Position numbers and translations under genes: made by a program. 64,000 bases of DNA from Streptomyces sp. Ru62 (GTDB lineage: Bacteria; Actinomycetota; Actinomycetes; Streptomycetales; Streptomycetaceae), in NCBI RefSeq assembly GCF_002920615.1, contig NZ_PQSU01000004.1, forward strand, positions 1 through 64,000, in the 5' to 3' direction. Every line of letters begins with the position of its first letter. Within the stretch, counting starts at the first letter, position 1. This document shows, piece after piece, positions 17,864 through 26,272 of this stretch. The notes below the pieces were generated by a model. It searched no databases, had not been told where the DNA came from, and saw only the letters and a program-made list of their open reading frames with translations.

Positions 17864-18949
17864 TTACTCCTCGCCGCCGCCCGGGGCGTCCCCCTTGGCC
17901 GGCGGCGGGCTCCGGAAGCCGTCGAAGCCCCGCCTGACCCGGCCGCCCAGATCGCCCGCGCCGCCCGCGAGGTCCGTGACCAGCTTCATCAGCGGGTCCT
18001 TGGAGGTCTTCACATCGCTCGCGTAGCTGGCCGCCGACTCGCGGAAGGAGTCACTGACGGAGGCGTCCCCGTCCTCGCTGCGCCGTGGGTAGTGCCCGTC
18101 CATGATCCGCTGGTGGTCCCGGGACTCGGCCCACTTCTTCAGCTCGGCGGCCCGCACGGTGGTGAAGGGATGCGAGCGGGGCAGCACGTTCAGGATCTTC
18201 AGCACCGAGTCGCGCAGATCGCCCCCGGAGTCGTACTCCTCGGCCTGCTCCAGGAACGCGTCCACGTTCATCTCGTGCAGATGGTTGCCGCCCGCTATCT
18301 TCATCAGCCCCCGCATCGAGGCCCGGACGTCCTGGCCCACCAGCAGGCCCGCCCGGTCGGCGGACAGCTCCGACTTGCGGAACCACTCCCGCAGCGCCGT
18401 GACGATCGCCATGATCGCCAGATTGCCCAGCGGGATCCAGGCGACCTTCAGCGCGAGGCTCGTCAGGAACAGCAGGATGGTGCGGTACACCGAGTGCCCG
18501 GACAGCGCGTGCCCCACCTCGTGCCCGACGACCGCCCGCATCTCCTCCTCGTCGAGCAGCTCCACCAGCCCCGTGCTGACCACGATGATCGGCTCGTCCA
18601 GGCCGATGCACATCGCGGTCGGCTGCGGGTCCTGCGTGACGTACATCGGCGGGACCTTCTGCAGGTCCAGGATGTAACAGGCGTCCAGCAGCATGTCGTG
18701 CAGGTGCGAGAACTGCCGCTCGGAGACCCGCACCGAGTCGGACAGGAACAGCAGCCTGAGGCTCCGCTCCGGCAGCAGCCCGCTGAGCGCCTTGAAGACG
18801 GTGTCGAACCCGCTCAGCTTGCGCAGCGCGACCAGGGCCGAGCGGTCGGCGGGGTGCTCGTACGCGCGCGTGGAGATCCCCGGGAAGCGTCTGCGCTGCC
18901 TGCTCGGAACCCGCTCGTGCCCCGTGTGCTGGTGGCCGTCGTCGGACAT
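17864..18949 (-). CDS. M48 family membrane metalloprotease (HtpX/Ste24-like)
   Basis: A 361-residue zinc protease. The motif is VGHEVGHALSGHS with H143 and H147 as ligands and E144 catalytic; E194 in SELSADRAG is the third ligand. One to two hydrophobic helices lie between them (about residues 155-185), as in membrane M48 enzymes that degrade damaged membrane proteins. The first 30 residues are His/Arg-rich and probably cytosolic. Start 18949 is favoured because a GGGGAAG site precedes it; 18961 and 18979 are in-frame alternatives. The gene is convergent with the SVVFDE paralogue 2. Confidence 0.85.
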   Translation of the reverse strand: MSDDGHQHTGHERVPSRQRRRFPGISTRAYEHPADRSALVALRKLSGFDTVFKALSGLLPERSLRLLFLSDSVRVSERQFSHLHDMLLDACYILDLQKVPPMYVTQDPQPTAMCIGLDEPIIVVSTGLVELLDEEEMRAVVGHEVGHALSGHSVYRTILLFLTSLALKVAWIPLGNLAIMAIVTALREWFRKSELSADRAGLLVGQDVRASMRGLMKIAGGNHLHEMNVDAFLEQAEEYDSGGDLRDSVLKILNVLPRSHPFTTVRAAELKKWAESRDHQRIMDGHYPRRSEDGDASVSDSFRESAASYASDVKTSKDPLMKLVTDLAGGAGDLGGRVRRGFDGFRSPPPAKGDAPGGGEE

Positions 18950-19052
18950 GTCTTCCCCCATGTGCGTGTGAGTGCCCACTGTGCCCCCGAGGCGGGGCCC
19001 AGCCTAGGCGGAGATACCTTGGACGGGCAGTACACCCGAAGGAGTCCACGTC

Positions 19053-19217
19053 ATGGAGCACCACCCCGCAGCCGCCTGGCTGACCCAGGCCGCCACGAGC
19101 GCCGTCCAGCAGCACGGGTCGGGGAACCTGCTCCGCGCCGTGCTGATCGTGATGGTCCTCGGCTGTGTACTGACCGCCTGGTTCCTCCTGCGCGGCTACA
19201 AGCGGAAGGACGACTGA
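19053..19217 (+). CDS. 54-residue single-pass membrane peptide
   Basis: A small protein starting at an ATG preceded by GAAGGAG (19038-19044). The N-terminal 25 residues are amphipathic ([18 protein letters not shown]). Then comes one helix ([21 protein letters not shown]) and a basic end GYKRKDD. The predicted orientation is N-out, C-in by the positive-inside rule. Function unknown. A second peptide of the same length and plan follows 167 bp downstream. Confidence 0.65.
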   Translation: MEHHPAAAWLTQAATSAVQQHGSGNLLRAVLIVMVLGCVLTAWFLLRGYKRKDD

Positions 19218-19384
19218 CGGGCGGCGAAGGTTCCCCGCCGCCGGGCACCGACCGCTCCCCGCCGCGCGTGAGCCGCCGGCGCCCTCCGGTCCCAACGGCG
19301 GAGTCGGCGTGATCGCCGCACGGCCGCCCGCTTACGATGAGCCGACATCTTTATTCCGCCCACACGCGATAGGTCCTGCCGAAG

Positions 19385-19549
19385 ATGAGCCTCCACAGCG
19401 CAGCAGCCCAGTTGGTCACCCTTGCCGCCGAGGGCGAGCAGCACGGCGGAAACCACAACAGCCTGAACCCGGCCCTCACCGGCGGCGGCGCCCTGTTCAT
19501 CCTGCTCCTGCTGCTGTGGATCACCACGCGCTTCAACCGCGACCGCTGA
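19385..19549 (+). CDS. 54-residue single-pass membrane peptide, second copy
   Basis: A small protein with N-terminus [19 protein letters not shown], one membrane helix ([16 protein letters not shown]) and a basic end RFNRDR. It ends 56 bp before nadD. Its layout mirrors the preceding peptide (short amphipathic head, TM, basic tail), though sequence identity is weak. The CCGAAG before the ATG is a poor ribosome site. Function unknown. Confidence 0.65.
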   Translation: MSLHSAAAQLVTLAAEGEQHGGNHNSLNPALTGGGALFILLLLLWITTRFNRDR

Positions 19550-19605
19550 GCGGGGAACCCGTCCCCGGCCGGACGTCCGAGGCCGGGCCGGTAGGGTCTG
19601 CACGC

Positions 19606-20292
19606 ATGGGAGAGCAGGACATGCCTACCGGTCCGGCACACGAGACCGCCGACGACACGGTGAAGCACCCGCAGCACGGACCGGGCAACGGCCCCGCCCA
19701 CACGGGCAAACGGCGTCTCGGCGTCATGGGCGGAACGTTCGACCCGATCCACCACGGGCACCTCGTGGCGGCCAGCGAGGTCGCCGCGCAGTTCCACCTG
19801 GACGAGGTGGTGTTCGTCCCCACCGGCCAGCCGTGGCAGAAGTCCCACCGCAAGGTCTCCCCGGCCGAGGACCGCTACCTGATGACGGTCATCGCGACCG
19901 CCGAGAACCCCCAGTTCTCCGTCAGCCGCATCGACATCGACCGCGGCGGTCCCACCTACACCGTCGACACCCTGCGCGACCTGCGCGCCCTCAACCCCGA
20001 CACCGACCTCTTCTTCATCACCGGCGCCGACGCCCTCGCCCAACTGCTGACCTGGCGCGACTCGGAGGAACTGTTCTCCCTCGCGCACTTCATCGGCGTC
20101 ACCCGCCCCGGCCACAACCTCACCGACCCGGGCCTGCCGGAAGGCGGAGTCTCGCTCGTCGAGGTGCCCGCGCTCGCCATCTCGTCCACAGACTGCCGTG
20201 CGAGAGTCGCCAAGGGAGACCCCATCTGGTACATGGTGCCGGACGGAGTCGTGCGCTACATCGACAAGCGCGAGCTGTACCGCGGCGAGTGA
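19606..20292 (+). CDS. nadD: Nicotinate-nucleotide adenylyltransferase
   Basis: A 228-residue enzyme converting nicotinate mononucleotide to deamido-NAD in NAD synthesis. The core starts [16 protein letters not shown], carrying the nucleotidyltransferase HxGH motif, and has the ATP-binding end motif [14 protein letters not shown] non-conserved 40-residue N-terminal extension precedes it. The start could be 19606 or the ATG at 19621, which has GGGAGAG in front. It heads a colinear group with the LCP protein, rsfS and a histidine phosphatase; mycobacteria keep nadD-rsfS-phosphatase in the same order. Confidence 0.94.
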   Translation: MGEQDMPTGPAHETADDTVKHPQHGPGNGPAHTGKRRLGVMGGTFDPIHHGHLVAASEVAAQFHLDEVVFVPTGQPWQKSHRKVSPAEDRYLMTVIATAENPQFSVSRIDIDRGGPTYTVDTLRDLRALNPDTDLFFITGADALAQLLTWRDSEELFSLAHFIGVTRPGHNLTDPGLPEGGVSLVEVPALAISSTDCRARVAKGDPIWYMVPDGVVRYIDKRELYRGE

Positions 20293-20308
20293 GCCGAGAG
20301 GGGCACCG

Positions 20309-22063
20309 GTGAACGACCGATACGACGCGGGTGACGCAGGCTACGGCGGCGGCCCGTACGAAGTCGTCGGCTACGACGAGTACGGCCGGCCCGTGTACGG
20401 GCAGGTCCCGGCACAGCAGGCCCCGCAGTCCCAGCAGGCGACCTACGACCCGTACACCCAGCAGCAGGGCTACGGCTACGACCCCTACGCCACCGGCCGG
20501 CAGCCGCAGCCGCCCTCCTACGGCTCGGTCCAACAGCCGCACGCCTACGACCCGTACGGCACCCAGGCCCCGTACGACCCGTACGCCACCGGCACCCAGG
20601 AGGCCACGGGCTACGACCCCTACGGGCAGGCGGCGAGCAGCGGACAGCAGCCCAGGGTCGCCGAGCAGACCGCCTACATCCCGCAGCAGGCCGGCCCCGC
20701 GGAGAACACCCGCGCCCCGGAGGGCAGCCCGGTCCACCCGGACACCCGGACGCCGGGGGACACCGAGCCCGCCACGGCGGAAGAGGACTACCACACCGAG
20801 CAGTTCGCCTTCGTCGAGGAGCCCGACGGCGACTCCGAGGACGTCATCGACTGGCTGAAGTTCACCGAGAACCGCACCGAGCGCCGCGAGGAGGCCCGCC
20901 GCCGCGCCCGCAGCCGGATCATCGCCCTTCTCGTCGTCCTCGCCCTCGTCGCGGTCGGCGGTGTCGGCTACCTCTGGTTCGCCGGGAAACTGCCCGGTCT
21001 GTCCTCGTCCGGCGGCAAGACCGGCACCGCCACGCCGGTCACCGCCCAGAAACGCGACGTGATCGTCGTCCACCTGCACAACACCGGCAAGAGCGGCACC
21101 TCCACGGCACTGCTGGTCGACAACACCACCACCAAGCAGGGCACCACGGTCCTGCTGCCCAACTCCCTCGCGCTGACCGACGACGACGGCTCCACCACGA
21201 CCCTCGCCAAGTCCGTGGACGACGACGGTGCCTCCGGCACCCGCGACCAGCTCGACACGGTCCTCGGCACCAGCATCCAGGGCACCTGGCGCCTCGACAC
21301 CCCCTACCTGCAGAACCTCGTCGAACTCGTCGGCAACATCGAGATCGACACCAACACCGACGTGCCCGACCCGGACACCAAGAAGAAGGGCACCGCCCCG
21401 CTCGTCCACAAGGGCCGGGGCCAGACCCTCAGCGGCAAGATGGCCGTCGCCTACGCCACCTACCGCGCCACCGGCGAGTCCCAGAACGCCCAGCTTGAGC
21501 GGTTCGGCCAGGTCATGCAGGGCGTGCTGCGCAAGATGTCCTCCGACCCGTCGTCCGCCACCACCACCGTGCAGACCCTCGCGCAGATCCTGGACCCGCC
21601 GCTCACCGACAAGGACCTCGGCGGCTTCCTCGCCAAGCTCGCCGACCTCGCCAAGAGCGGCGACTACCGGACCGCCCTGCTGCCCGTGCAGTCCGACGGC
21701 ACCCTCACCGCGCAGACCAGCGACAGCGTGGTGAAGGACATCCTCGGCGGCACCGCCAAGAGCCCCGACGCCGGCTCCTCGGTCCGGGTCTCCGTCCAGA
21801 ACGCCACCGGTGTGAAGGACGACACGGAGAAGGCGCGCGTGGTGCTCCTCAACGGCGGCTTCACCTTCCTGGAGGGCGGCACCGCCTCCGGTACCCAGTC
21901 CGCGTCGAAGGTGCTGTACGCGGACGCCGCCGACAAGGCGAACGCCACCGAGGTCGCCAAGACCCTCGGGCTGCCCGCCGGCTCCGTGACCAAGGGCAGC
22001 GTCTCCTCCGGCGCCGATGTCTCGGTGATCCTCGGCGGCGACTACGAGCCGTCCTCCCCCTGA
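20309..22063 (+). CDS. LytR-CpsA-Psr (LCP)-like membrane protein, degenerate active site, LytR_C tail
   Basis: A 584-residue protein. The first 130 residues are Tyr/Pro/Gln-rich with YDPYxTG-type repeats, cytoplasmic and probably disordered. A membrane helix lies at about 198-220. The extracytoplasmic LCP-like region runs from about 245 to 460, and a LytR C-terminal domain covers about 485-580. LCP enzymes attach polymers to peptidoglycan using conserved Arg/Asp residues, but here the strand that should carry an R-D pair reads STALLVDNTTTKQGTTVLL, so catalysis is doubtful. The GTG at 20309 follows GAGAGGGG. It is encoded 16 bp after nadD. Confidence 0.78.
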   Translation: MNDRYDAGDAGYGGGPYEVVGYDEYGRPVYGQVPAQQAPQSQQATYDPYTQQQGYGYDPYATGRQPQPPSYGSVQQPHAYDPYGTQAPYDPYATGTQEATGYDPYGQAASSGQQPRVAEQTAYIPQQAGPAENTRAPEGSPVHPDTRTPGDTEPATAEEDYHTEQFAFVEEPDGDSEDVIDWLKFTENRTERREEARRRARSRIIALLVVLALVAVGGVGYLWFAGKLPGLSSSGGKTGTATPVTAQKRDVIVVHLHNTGKSGTSTALLVDNTTTKQGTTVLLPNSLALTDDDGSTTTLAKSVDDDGASGTRDQLDTVLGTSIQGTWRLDTPYLQNLVELVGNIEIDTNTDVPDPDTKKKGTAPLVHKGRGQTLSGKMAVAYATYRATGESQNAQLERFGQVMQGVLRKMSSDPSSATTTVQTLAQILDPPLTDKDLGGFLAKLADLAKSGDYRTALLPVQSDGTLTAQTSDSVVKDILGGTAKSPDAGSSVRVSVQNATGVKDDTEKARVVLLNGGFTFLEGGTASGTQSASKVLYADAADKANATEVAKTLGLPAGSVTKGSVSSGADVSVILGGDYEPSSP

Positions 22064-22100
22064 CCCCGAGCCGCCTTCCGAACCGGAGCGCGGCCGGGGG

Positions 22101-22132
22101 CACCCGACGTGATGCCGTAATCACGTGGGGTG
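22101..22132 (+). terminator. Hairpin between the LCP-like gene and rsfS
   Basis: CACCC-G-ACGTGAT, loop GCCGTA, then ATCACGT-G-GGGTG: a 12-bp stem with one G-G mismatch, 38 bp after the LCP stop. There is no U tract. It could end the LCP transcript or mark an operator for rsfS. Confidence 0.5.
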
Positions 22133-22189
22133 CGCCGGGCGGTCCGTGAGACCCTTGATGACAAAAGACCGCCGACGGAAAGCCAAGTA

Positions 22190-22633
22190 GTGACCGCCAC
22201 CGACCGTTCCCTTGAGCTCATCAACACCGCCGCCCAGGCGGCGGCCGACAAGCTCGCCCACGACGTCATCGCCTACGACGTGAGCGACGTGCTGTCGATC
22301 ACGGACGCCTTCCTGCTGGCATCCGCGCCGAACGACCGCCAGGTCAAGGCCATCGTCGACGAGATCGAGGAGCGCCTCCTGAAGGACCTCGGGGCCAAGC
22401 CGGTCCGCCGCGAGGGCGACCGGGAGTCCCGCTGGATCCTGCTCGACTACGTCGACATCGTCGTCCACGTCCAGCACAGCGAGGAGCGGGTCTTCTACGC
22501 CCTGGAGCGGCTGTGGAAGGACTGCCCCGAGCTGGAGCTGCCCGCCGACGCCAAGGCCACCCGCGGCAAGGCGGAGGAACACGCCAGGGCGCAGGCCGCC
22601 GAGGCCGACCAGGAACCGGGCGGGGCCTGGTGA
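22190..22633 (+). CDS. rsfS: Ribosomal silencing factor RsfS
   Basis: A 147-residue protein that binds L14 on the 50S subunit and blocks subunit joining during starvation. Family motifs include SDVLSITDAFLLASAPNDRQ, GDRESRWILLDYVDIVVHV and ERVFYALERLW. The last 30 residues are an Ala/Glu extension. The GTG at 22190 is used; GGAAAG sits about 8 nt upstream. The stop overlaps the next gene's start (TGATG), so the two are translationally coupled. Confidence 0.94.
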   Translation: MTATDRSLELINTAAQAAADKLAHDVIAYDVSDVLSITDAFLLASAPNDRQVKAIVDEIEERLLKDLGAKPVRREGDRESRWILLDYVDIVVHVQHSEERVFYALERLWKDCPELELPADAKATRGKAEEHARAQAAEADQEPGGAW

Positions 22634-23301
22634 TGAGCGCCACCGGCGAGGTGACCGACCGCAAGGGCCGGGGCCGCCGCATCATCCTGTGGCGGCACGG
22701 CCAGACCTCCTGGAACGTGGAGCGCCGCTTCCAGGGCACCACGGACGTCGAGCTGACCGAGACGGGCATCGGCCAGGCCCGCCGCGCCGCCCGGCTGCTC
22801 GCGTCCCTGAAGCCCGACGCGATCGTCTCCTCGGACCTGCAGCGGGCCGCGCACACGGCCGCCGAGCTGGCCGCCCTCACCGGCCTCGACGTCACCCGCG
22901 ACGAGGGGCTGCGCGAGACCTACGCGGGCGTCTGGCAGGGGCTGACGCACGAGGAGATCATCGCCCGCCACGGCGAGGAGTACGCCGCCTGGAAGCGCGG
23001 CGAGGCGGTCCGCCGCGGCGGCGGCGAACTGGAGACCGAGGTCGCCGACCGCGCCGCCCCCGTCGTGCTGCGGCACGCCGAGAAGCTGCCCGAGGACGGC
23101 ACGCTCGTCGTCGTGAGCCACGGCGGCACCATCCGCACCACCATCGGCCGGCTCCTCGGCCTGGACGCCCGGCACTGGGAGAGCCTCGGCGGGCTCTCCA
23201 ACTGCTGCTGGTCCGTGCTCGGCGAGGGTGCCCGCGGCTGGCGCCTGCTGGAGCACAACGCGGGCACCCTCCCGGAGCCCGTCCTCGGCGACGACGACTG
23301 A
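22633..23301 (+). CDS. Histidine phosphatase family protein, possible glucosyl-3-phosphoglycerate phosphatase
   Basis: A 222-residue phosphoglycerate-mutase-fold phosphatase. The nucleophile is H22 in LWRHGQTSWN, with the second catalytic His in VVVSHGGTIR and an Arg/Glu acid site in RETYAGVWQGL. In mycobacteria the gene after nadD-rsfS is GpgP, which dephosphorylates glucosyl-3-phosphoglycerate for methylglucose lipopolysaccharide; gene order here matches, so a similar substrate is plausible. Other members act on cobalamin intermediates or sugar phosphates, and sequence alone does not decide. Translationally coupled to rsfS. Confidence 0.85.
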   Translation: MSATGEVTDRKGRGRRIILWRHGQTSWNVERRFQGTTDVELTETGIGQARRAARLLASLKPDAIVSSDLQRAAHTAAELAALTGLDVTRDEGLRETYAGVWQGLTHEEIIARHGEEYAAWKRGEAVRRGGGELETEVADRAAPVVLRHAEKLPEDGTLVVVSHGGTIRTTIGRLLGLDARHWESLGGLSNCCWSVLGEGARGWRLLEHNAGTLPEPVLGDDD

Positions 23302-23393
23302 CCGTCCCGAACCCCCCGACCCCGGATTTCACTTTCTGGCAGGTCACAGGCTAAAGTTCTTCTTGTTCGCCCCGCCGAGCGGGAAGAACGCGA

Positions 23394-23466
23394 GGGGCTA
23401 TAGCTCAGTTGGTAGAGCGCCTGCATGGCATGCAGGAGGTCAGGAGTTCAATTCTCCTTAGCTCCA
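23394..23466 (+). tRNA. tRNA-Ala (anticodon GGC), copy 1
   Basis: A 73-nt cloverleaf: acceptor GGGGCTA/TAGCTCC with discriminator A, D arm AGCTCAGTTGGTAGAGC, anticodon stem CCTGC/GCAGG with loop ATGGCAT (anticodon GGC) and T arm AGGAG-TTCAATT-CTCCT. No 3' CCA is encoded. It is identical to the copy at 28000-28072. Confidence 0.97.
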
Positions 23467-23508
23467 CTGATCGACACTCTGTTGAGTTGTCAAAGATCGG
23501 TGATGAGG

Positions 23509-23533
23509 ATCCCGTCCCCACAGGGGGCGGGAT
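23509..23533 (+). terminator. tRNA-Ala copy 1 terminator
   Basis: An 11-bp stem, ATCCCGTCCCC with GGGGGCGGGAT (one G-U pair), loop ACA, followed by TTTCTG. It lies 42 bp past the tRNA 3' end. Confidence 0.85.
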
Positions 23534-23572
23534 TTTCTGCGTCAGACTGCCTTCACTTCCGTCCGACCGCCT

Positions 23573-24466
23573 TCAGTTCCGTCCGGCTGCCTCCAGTCCT
23601 TCAGTGCCCGGCGGCCACAGCCGCTCTCTTCGCTCCCGCAGCACCGCGATCTTCGCCCGCGTCTCCTCGTCCTCCGGCGTGTAGACCACGATCCGGCACT
23701 CGGGCATCCCGTCGATGGACAGCGACTGCGAGGTCATCCGCATCTCACCCACGGCGGTGTGGCGGAACACCTTCACCCGGGGGCCCGGAGGCACCACCTC
23801 ACCGCTCGCCCACAGCTCGGCGAACCAGGGGCTCGCCGCCGACAGCCCGCGTATGTACTCCTCCCAGGCCTGCTCGCCCACGTGTCTGCCGTAGGACGAC
23901 CGCAGGGTCGCCACCATCAGCGGCAGCTCCTTCTCCCGGTGCACCAGCGGACAGACTTCTTCCGGCAGCGTGAACAGCGTCCACAGCACGTTGGGCACGC
24001 CGGTCGCGAGCGTCTCGGGGACCAGGAACAGGTCCCGGTAGGCGGCGTTGGTGGCCAGGACGTCGTACCGCGCGTTGTAGACCGTCGCCAGCATCGGTTC
24101 GAGGGCGTCGACGATGCCCTGCACCTCCGGGCTGATCCGTCGGGTCAGTCCCTCGGGCACCGGCTCGAACGGCACCTCCGCGAGCCGGTACAGGTGCTCC
24201 CGCTCCGCCGGGTCCAGCCGCAGCGTCCGCGCGACCGCGTCCAGCACCTGCGGCGAGGCGTTGATGGACCGGCCCTGCTCCAGCCACGTGTACCAGGTCA
24301 CGCCCACGCCCGAGAGCTGGGCGACCTCCTCCCGGCGCAGCCCTGGAGTACGCCGCCGCAGGCCCGGCGGCATCCCCACGTCGGCCGGTGTGACCCGGGC
24401 CCGCCTGCTGCGCAGAAAGGCGGCCAGTTCGGGCCTGCGGCGCTGTGTCCTCTTCCCCATCGTCAT
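23573..24466 (-). CDS. XRE-family transcriptional regulator with MmyB-like ligand domain
   Basis: A 297-residue regulator. The helix-turn-helix lies about residues 38-85 (RRTPGLRREEVAQLSGVGV, then WYTWLEQGR). The C-terminal PAS-like domain (about 110-270) has family motifs such as YDVLATNAAYRDLF, MVATLRSSYGRHVG and ASPWFAELWA, which in this family bind small hydrophobic ligands. Divergent from the efflux gene across a 135-bp gap with palindromes, it most likely represses that pump and itself. The ATG at 24466 is two codons before an alternative at 24460. Confidence 0.88.
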   Translation of the reverse strand: MTMGKRTQRRRPELAAFLRSRRARVTPADVGMPPGLRRRTPGLRREEVAQLSGVGVTWYTWLEQGRSINASPQVLDAVARTLRLDPAEREHLYRLAEVPFEPVPEGLTRRISPEVQGIVDALEPMLATVYNARYDVLATNAAYRDLFLVPETLATGVPNVLWTLFTLPEEVCPLVHREKELPLMVATLRSSYGRHVGEQAWEEYIRGLSAASPWFAELWASGEVVPPGPRVKVFRHTAVGEMRMTSQSLSIDGMPECRIVVYTPEDEETRAKIAVLRERRERLWPPGTEGLEAAGRN

Positions 24467-24529
24467 CCCCCGTCGTCCCCCGTCGCTCCCCGCCGTCCCC
24501 GTCTCATGGTCGGCACCCGGTCCCGCCCC

Positions 24530-24580
24530 TGCCAGGTGCTGGCAGTACCAGCATCGGCAGGCACTCGGCACCGGTACCGG
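24530..24580. promoter_or_regulatory. Palindrome cluster, candidate operator for the XRE regulator
   Basis: Three close palindromes: TGCCAG-GTG-CTGGCA (24530-24544), the overlapping TGCTGG-CAGTA-CCAGCA (24537-24553), and CCGGTACCGG (24571-24580), 22-58 bp before the efflux start codon. Position between divergent regulator and pump genes suggests repressor binding. Confidence 0.5.
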
Positions 24581-24601
24581 CCCGTCGTCACGCTCGACGC
24601 C

Positions 24602-26203
24602 ATGACGACGACATCCCGTACCGGCTCGGGCCCGGGGCCCGTGCCGAATCCTGCGATCAGTGAACCACCCGCCACTGACAGTGACGCCCCGACCGTGGAT
24701 CGGGCCGCCTCACTCGCCGTGGCGAATGCATCATCTGCCACTGACAGTGACGCCATGACCGTCGACCGGTCTGCCTCACCCATCACGGACAGTGAAGCAC
24801 CCACCACTGACAATCGGCCCCGGCTGCTGCTCGGCGTGCTGCTCGCCGCTCTGTTCATGGCGGCTCTCGACGTCTTCATCGTGAACGTCGCGGCACCCAC
24901 CATCGGTTCCGAGCTGCGCGCTTCCGGCGCCGACCTGCAACTGGTCATCGCCGGCTACACCATCACGTACTCCGTGCTCCTGATCACCGGGGCCCGGCTC
25001 GGCGACCGGCTCGGCCACGGCCGGGTCCACTTCGCCGGACTGGCCCTGTTCACCGCGGCCTCGCTCGCCTGCGGACTGGCGTGGGGCTCGACCGAGCTGA
25101 TCGTGTTCCGGCTGGTGCAGGGCGCGGGCTCGGCCCTGATGATCCCGCAGGTGCTCAGCCTCATCCAGCGCGGCTTCACCGGGGAGGCCCGGGCGCGGGC
25201 GCTGGGCGCCTACTCGGCAGTCCTGGCCGTAGGTGCGGCGGCCGGGCAGGTCGCCGGCGGGCTGCTGGTCAGCGCCGACCTGTTCGGCACCGGCTGGCGG
25301 CCGGTGTTCCTGGTCAACGTGCCGGTGGGCGCCCTGCTGCTCGTGCTGGGCCGACGGGTCCTGCCGCTGGGCCCGGCGGTCGGTCGGGAGCGCTCCCGCG
25401 CGCTCGATCTGCCCGGACTGGTGCTGCTCGGAGGCGCCGTGTCGCTGCTGACGGTGCCGCTGGTGCTCGGGCAGGAGGAGGACTGGCCGCTGTGGTCCTG
25501 GCTGTCGCTGGCCGCCGCCGCGGTGCTGTTCGCCCTGTTCTGCGGCTACGAGTCCCGACTGGCCCGGCGTGGCGGCGCCCCCCTCATCACGCCCCGGGTA
25601 CTGCGGCATCCCGGCATCGGTCTCGCCGTCTTCCGCATCCTCGCCGTGATGTCGGTCAACGCCGGCTTCCTGTTCGCGCTGACCCTGCACGTCCAGGGTG
25701 GCCTCGGCCACAGCGCCCTGCGGGCCGGACTGGGTTTCGTGCCGACCGCGGCCGTCTTCGGCGCCGTCAGCCTCACCTGGCGAAGGTGGCCGGCAGCCTG
25801 GCAGCGGACCCTGGTGCCGGCCGGGTTCGCGCTCACCGCGGTGTCCGTCGCCGTCGTCGGGCTCGCCTTCCACGGCGGCGGTGACGGGGGAGCGGTCCTG
25901 TGGGCGGGGTACGCGGGCACGGGTGCCGGGCTCGCGCTCGCCTTCAGCCCGACGCTCACCGGGGCCCTGGCCACCGTGCGGCCCGAGGACGCGGCGGACG
26001 CCAGCGGCCTGCTGGCGACGGTCGCGCAACTCGGTCAGCTGATCGGCGTCGCGGCATTCGGCACACTGTTCCTGAACCGGCTTGAGTCGTTCGGGGCGCT
26101 GCGCGCGTATCCCTCGGCGGAGGCGTTCTCGGTGGTGGCCTGGGCGCTGGCCGCAACGGCCGCGGCGGGAGCCGTGTCCGGACTGGTACTGAGGCGTCGC
26201 TGA
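24602..26203 (+). CDS. DHA2-type MFS drug efflux transporter (EmrB/QacA)
   Basis: A 533-residue proton-driven exporter with about 14 hydrophobic segments. The first helix holds LFMAALDVFIVNVAAPTI, the family motif with the coupling Asp. AYSAVLAVGAAAGQVAGG is the antiporter motif C region and GARLGDRLGHGR is motif A. The start at 24602 adds an unusual 72-residue hydrophilic N-terminus in which (A)TDSDAxTVDRxAS is repeated about three times. The divergent XRE regulator and intervening palindromes indicate inducible expression. Substrate cannot be told from sequence. Confidence 0.9.
   Translation: MTTTSRTGSGPGPVPNPAISEPPATDSDAPTVDRAASLAVANASSATDSDAMTVDRSASPITDSEAPTTDNRPRLLLGVLLAALFMAALDVFIVNVAAPTIGSELRASGADLQLVIAGYTITYSVLLITGARLGDRLGHGRVHFAGLALFTAASLACGLAWGSTELIVFRLVQGAGSALMIPQVLSLIQRGFTGEARARALGAYSAVLAVGAAAGQVAGGLLVSADLFGTGWRPVFLVNVPVGALLLVLGRRVLPLGPAVGRERSRALDLPGLVLLGGAVSLLTVPLVLGQEEDWPLWSWLSLAAAAVLFALFCGYESRLARRGGAPLITPRVLRHPGIGLAVFRILAVMSVNAGFLFALTLHVQGGLGHSALRAGLGFVPTAAVFGAVSLTWRRWPAAWQRTLVPAGFALTAVSVAVVGLAFHGGGDGGAVLWAGYAGTGAGLALAFSPTLTGALATVRPEDAADASGLLATVAQLGQLIGVAAFGTLFLNRLESFGALRAYPSAEAFSVVAWALAATAAAGAVSGLVLRRR
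24671..24812 (+). repeat. Imperfect repeat encoding the efflux pump's N-terminal extension
   Basis: A segment starting CCACTGACAGTGACGCC recurs at about 24671 and 24737, with a degenerate third copy near 24782. Each of the first two copies contains the palindrome CACTG-A-CAGTG. The repeat is translated in frame as TDSDA-rich peptide. Confidence 0.65.
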
Positions 26204-26272
26204 CCGTATCGGTCCGGTCGTGGCAGAATCAAACGGCCGGAAGGGGGCGCGGCCCGACGGGAGGGAGTAGCG

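Noticed and set aside
23759..24601. N-terminal extension of the efflux pump frame
   Set aside because: It runs through the divergent regulator gene and its operator region. The ATG at 24602 precedes the plausible protein.
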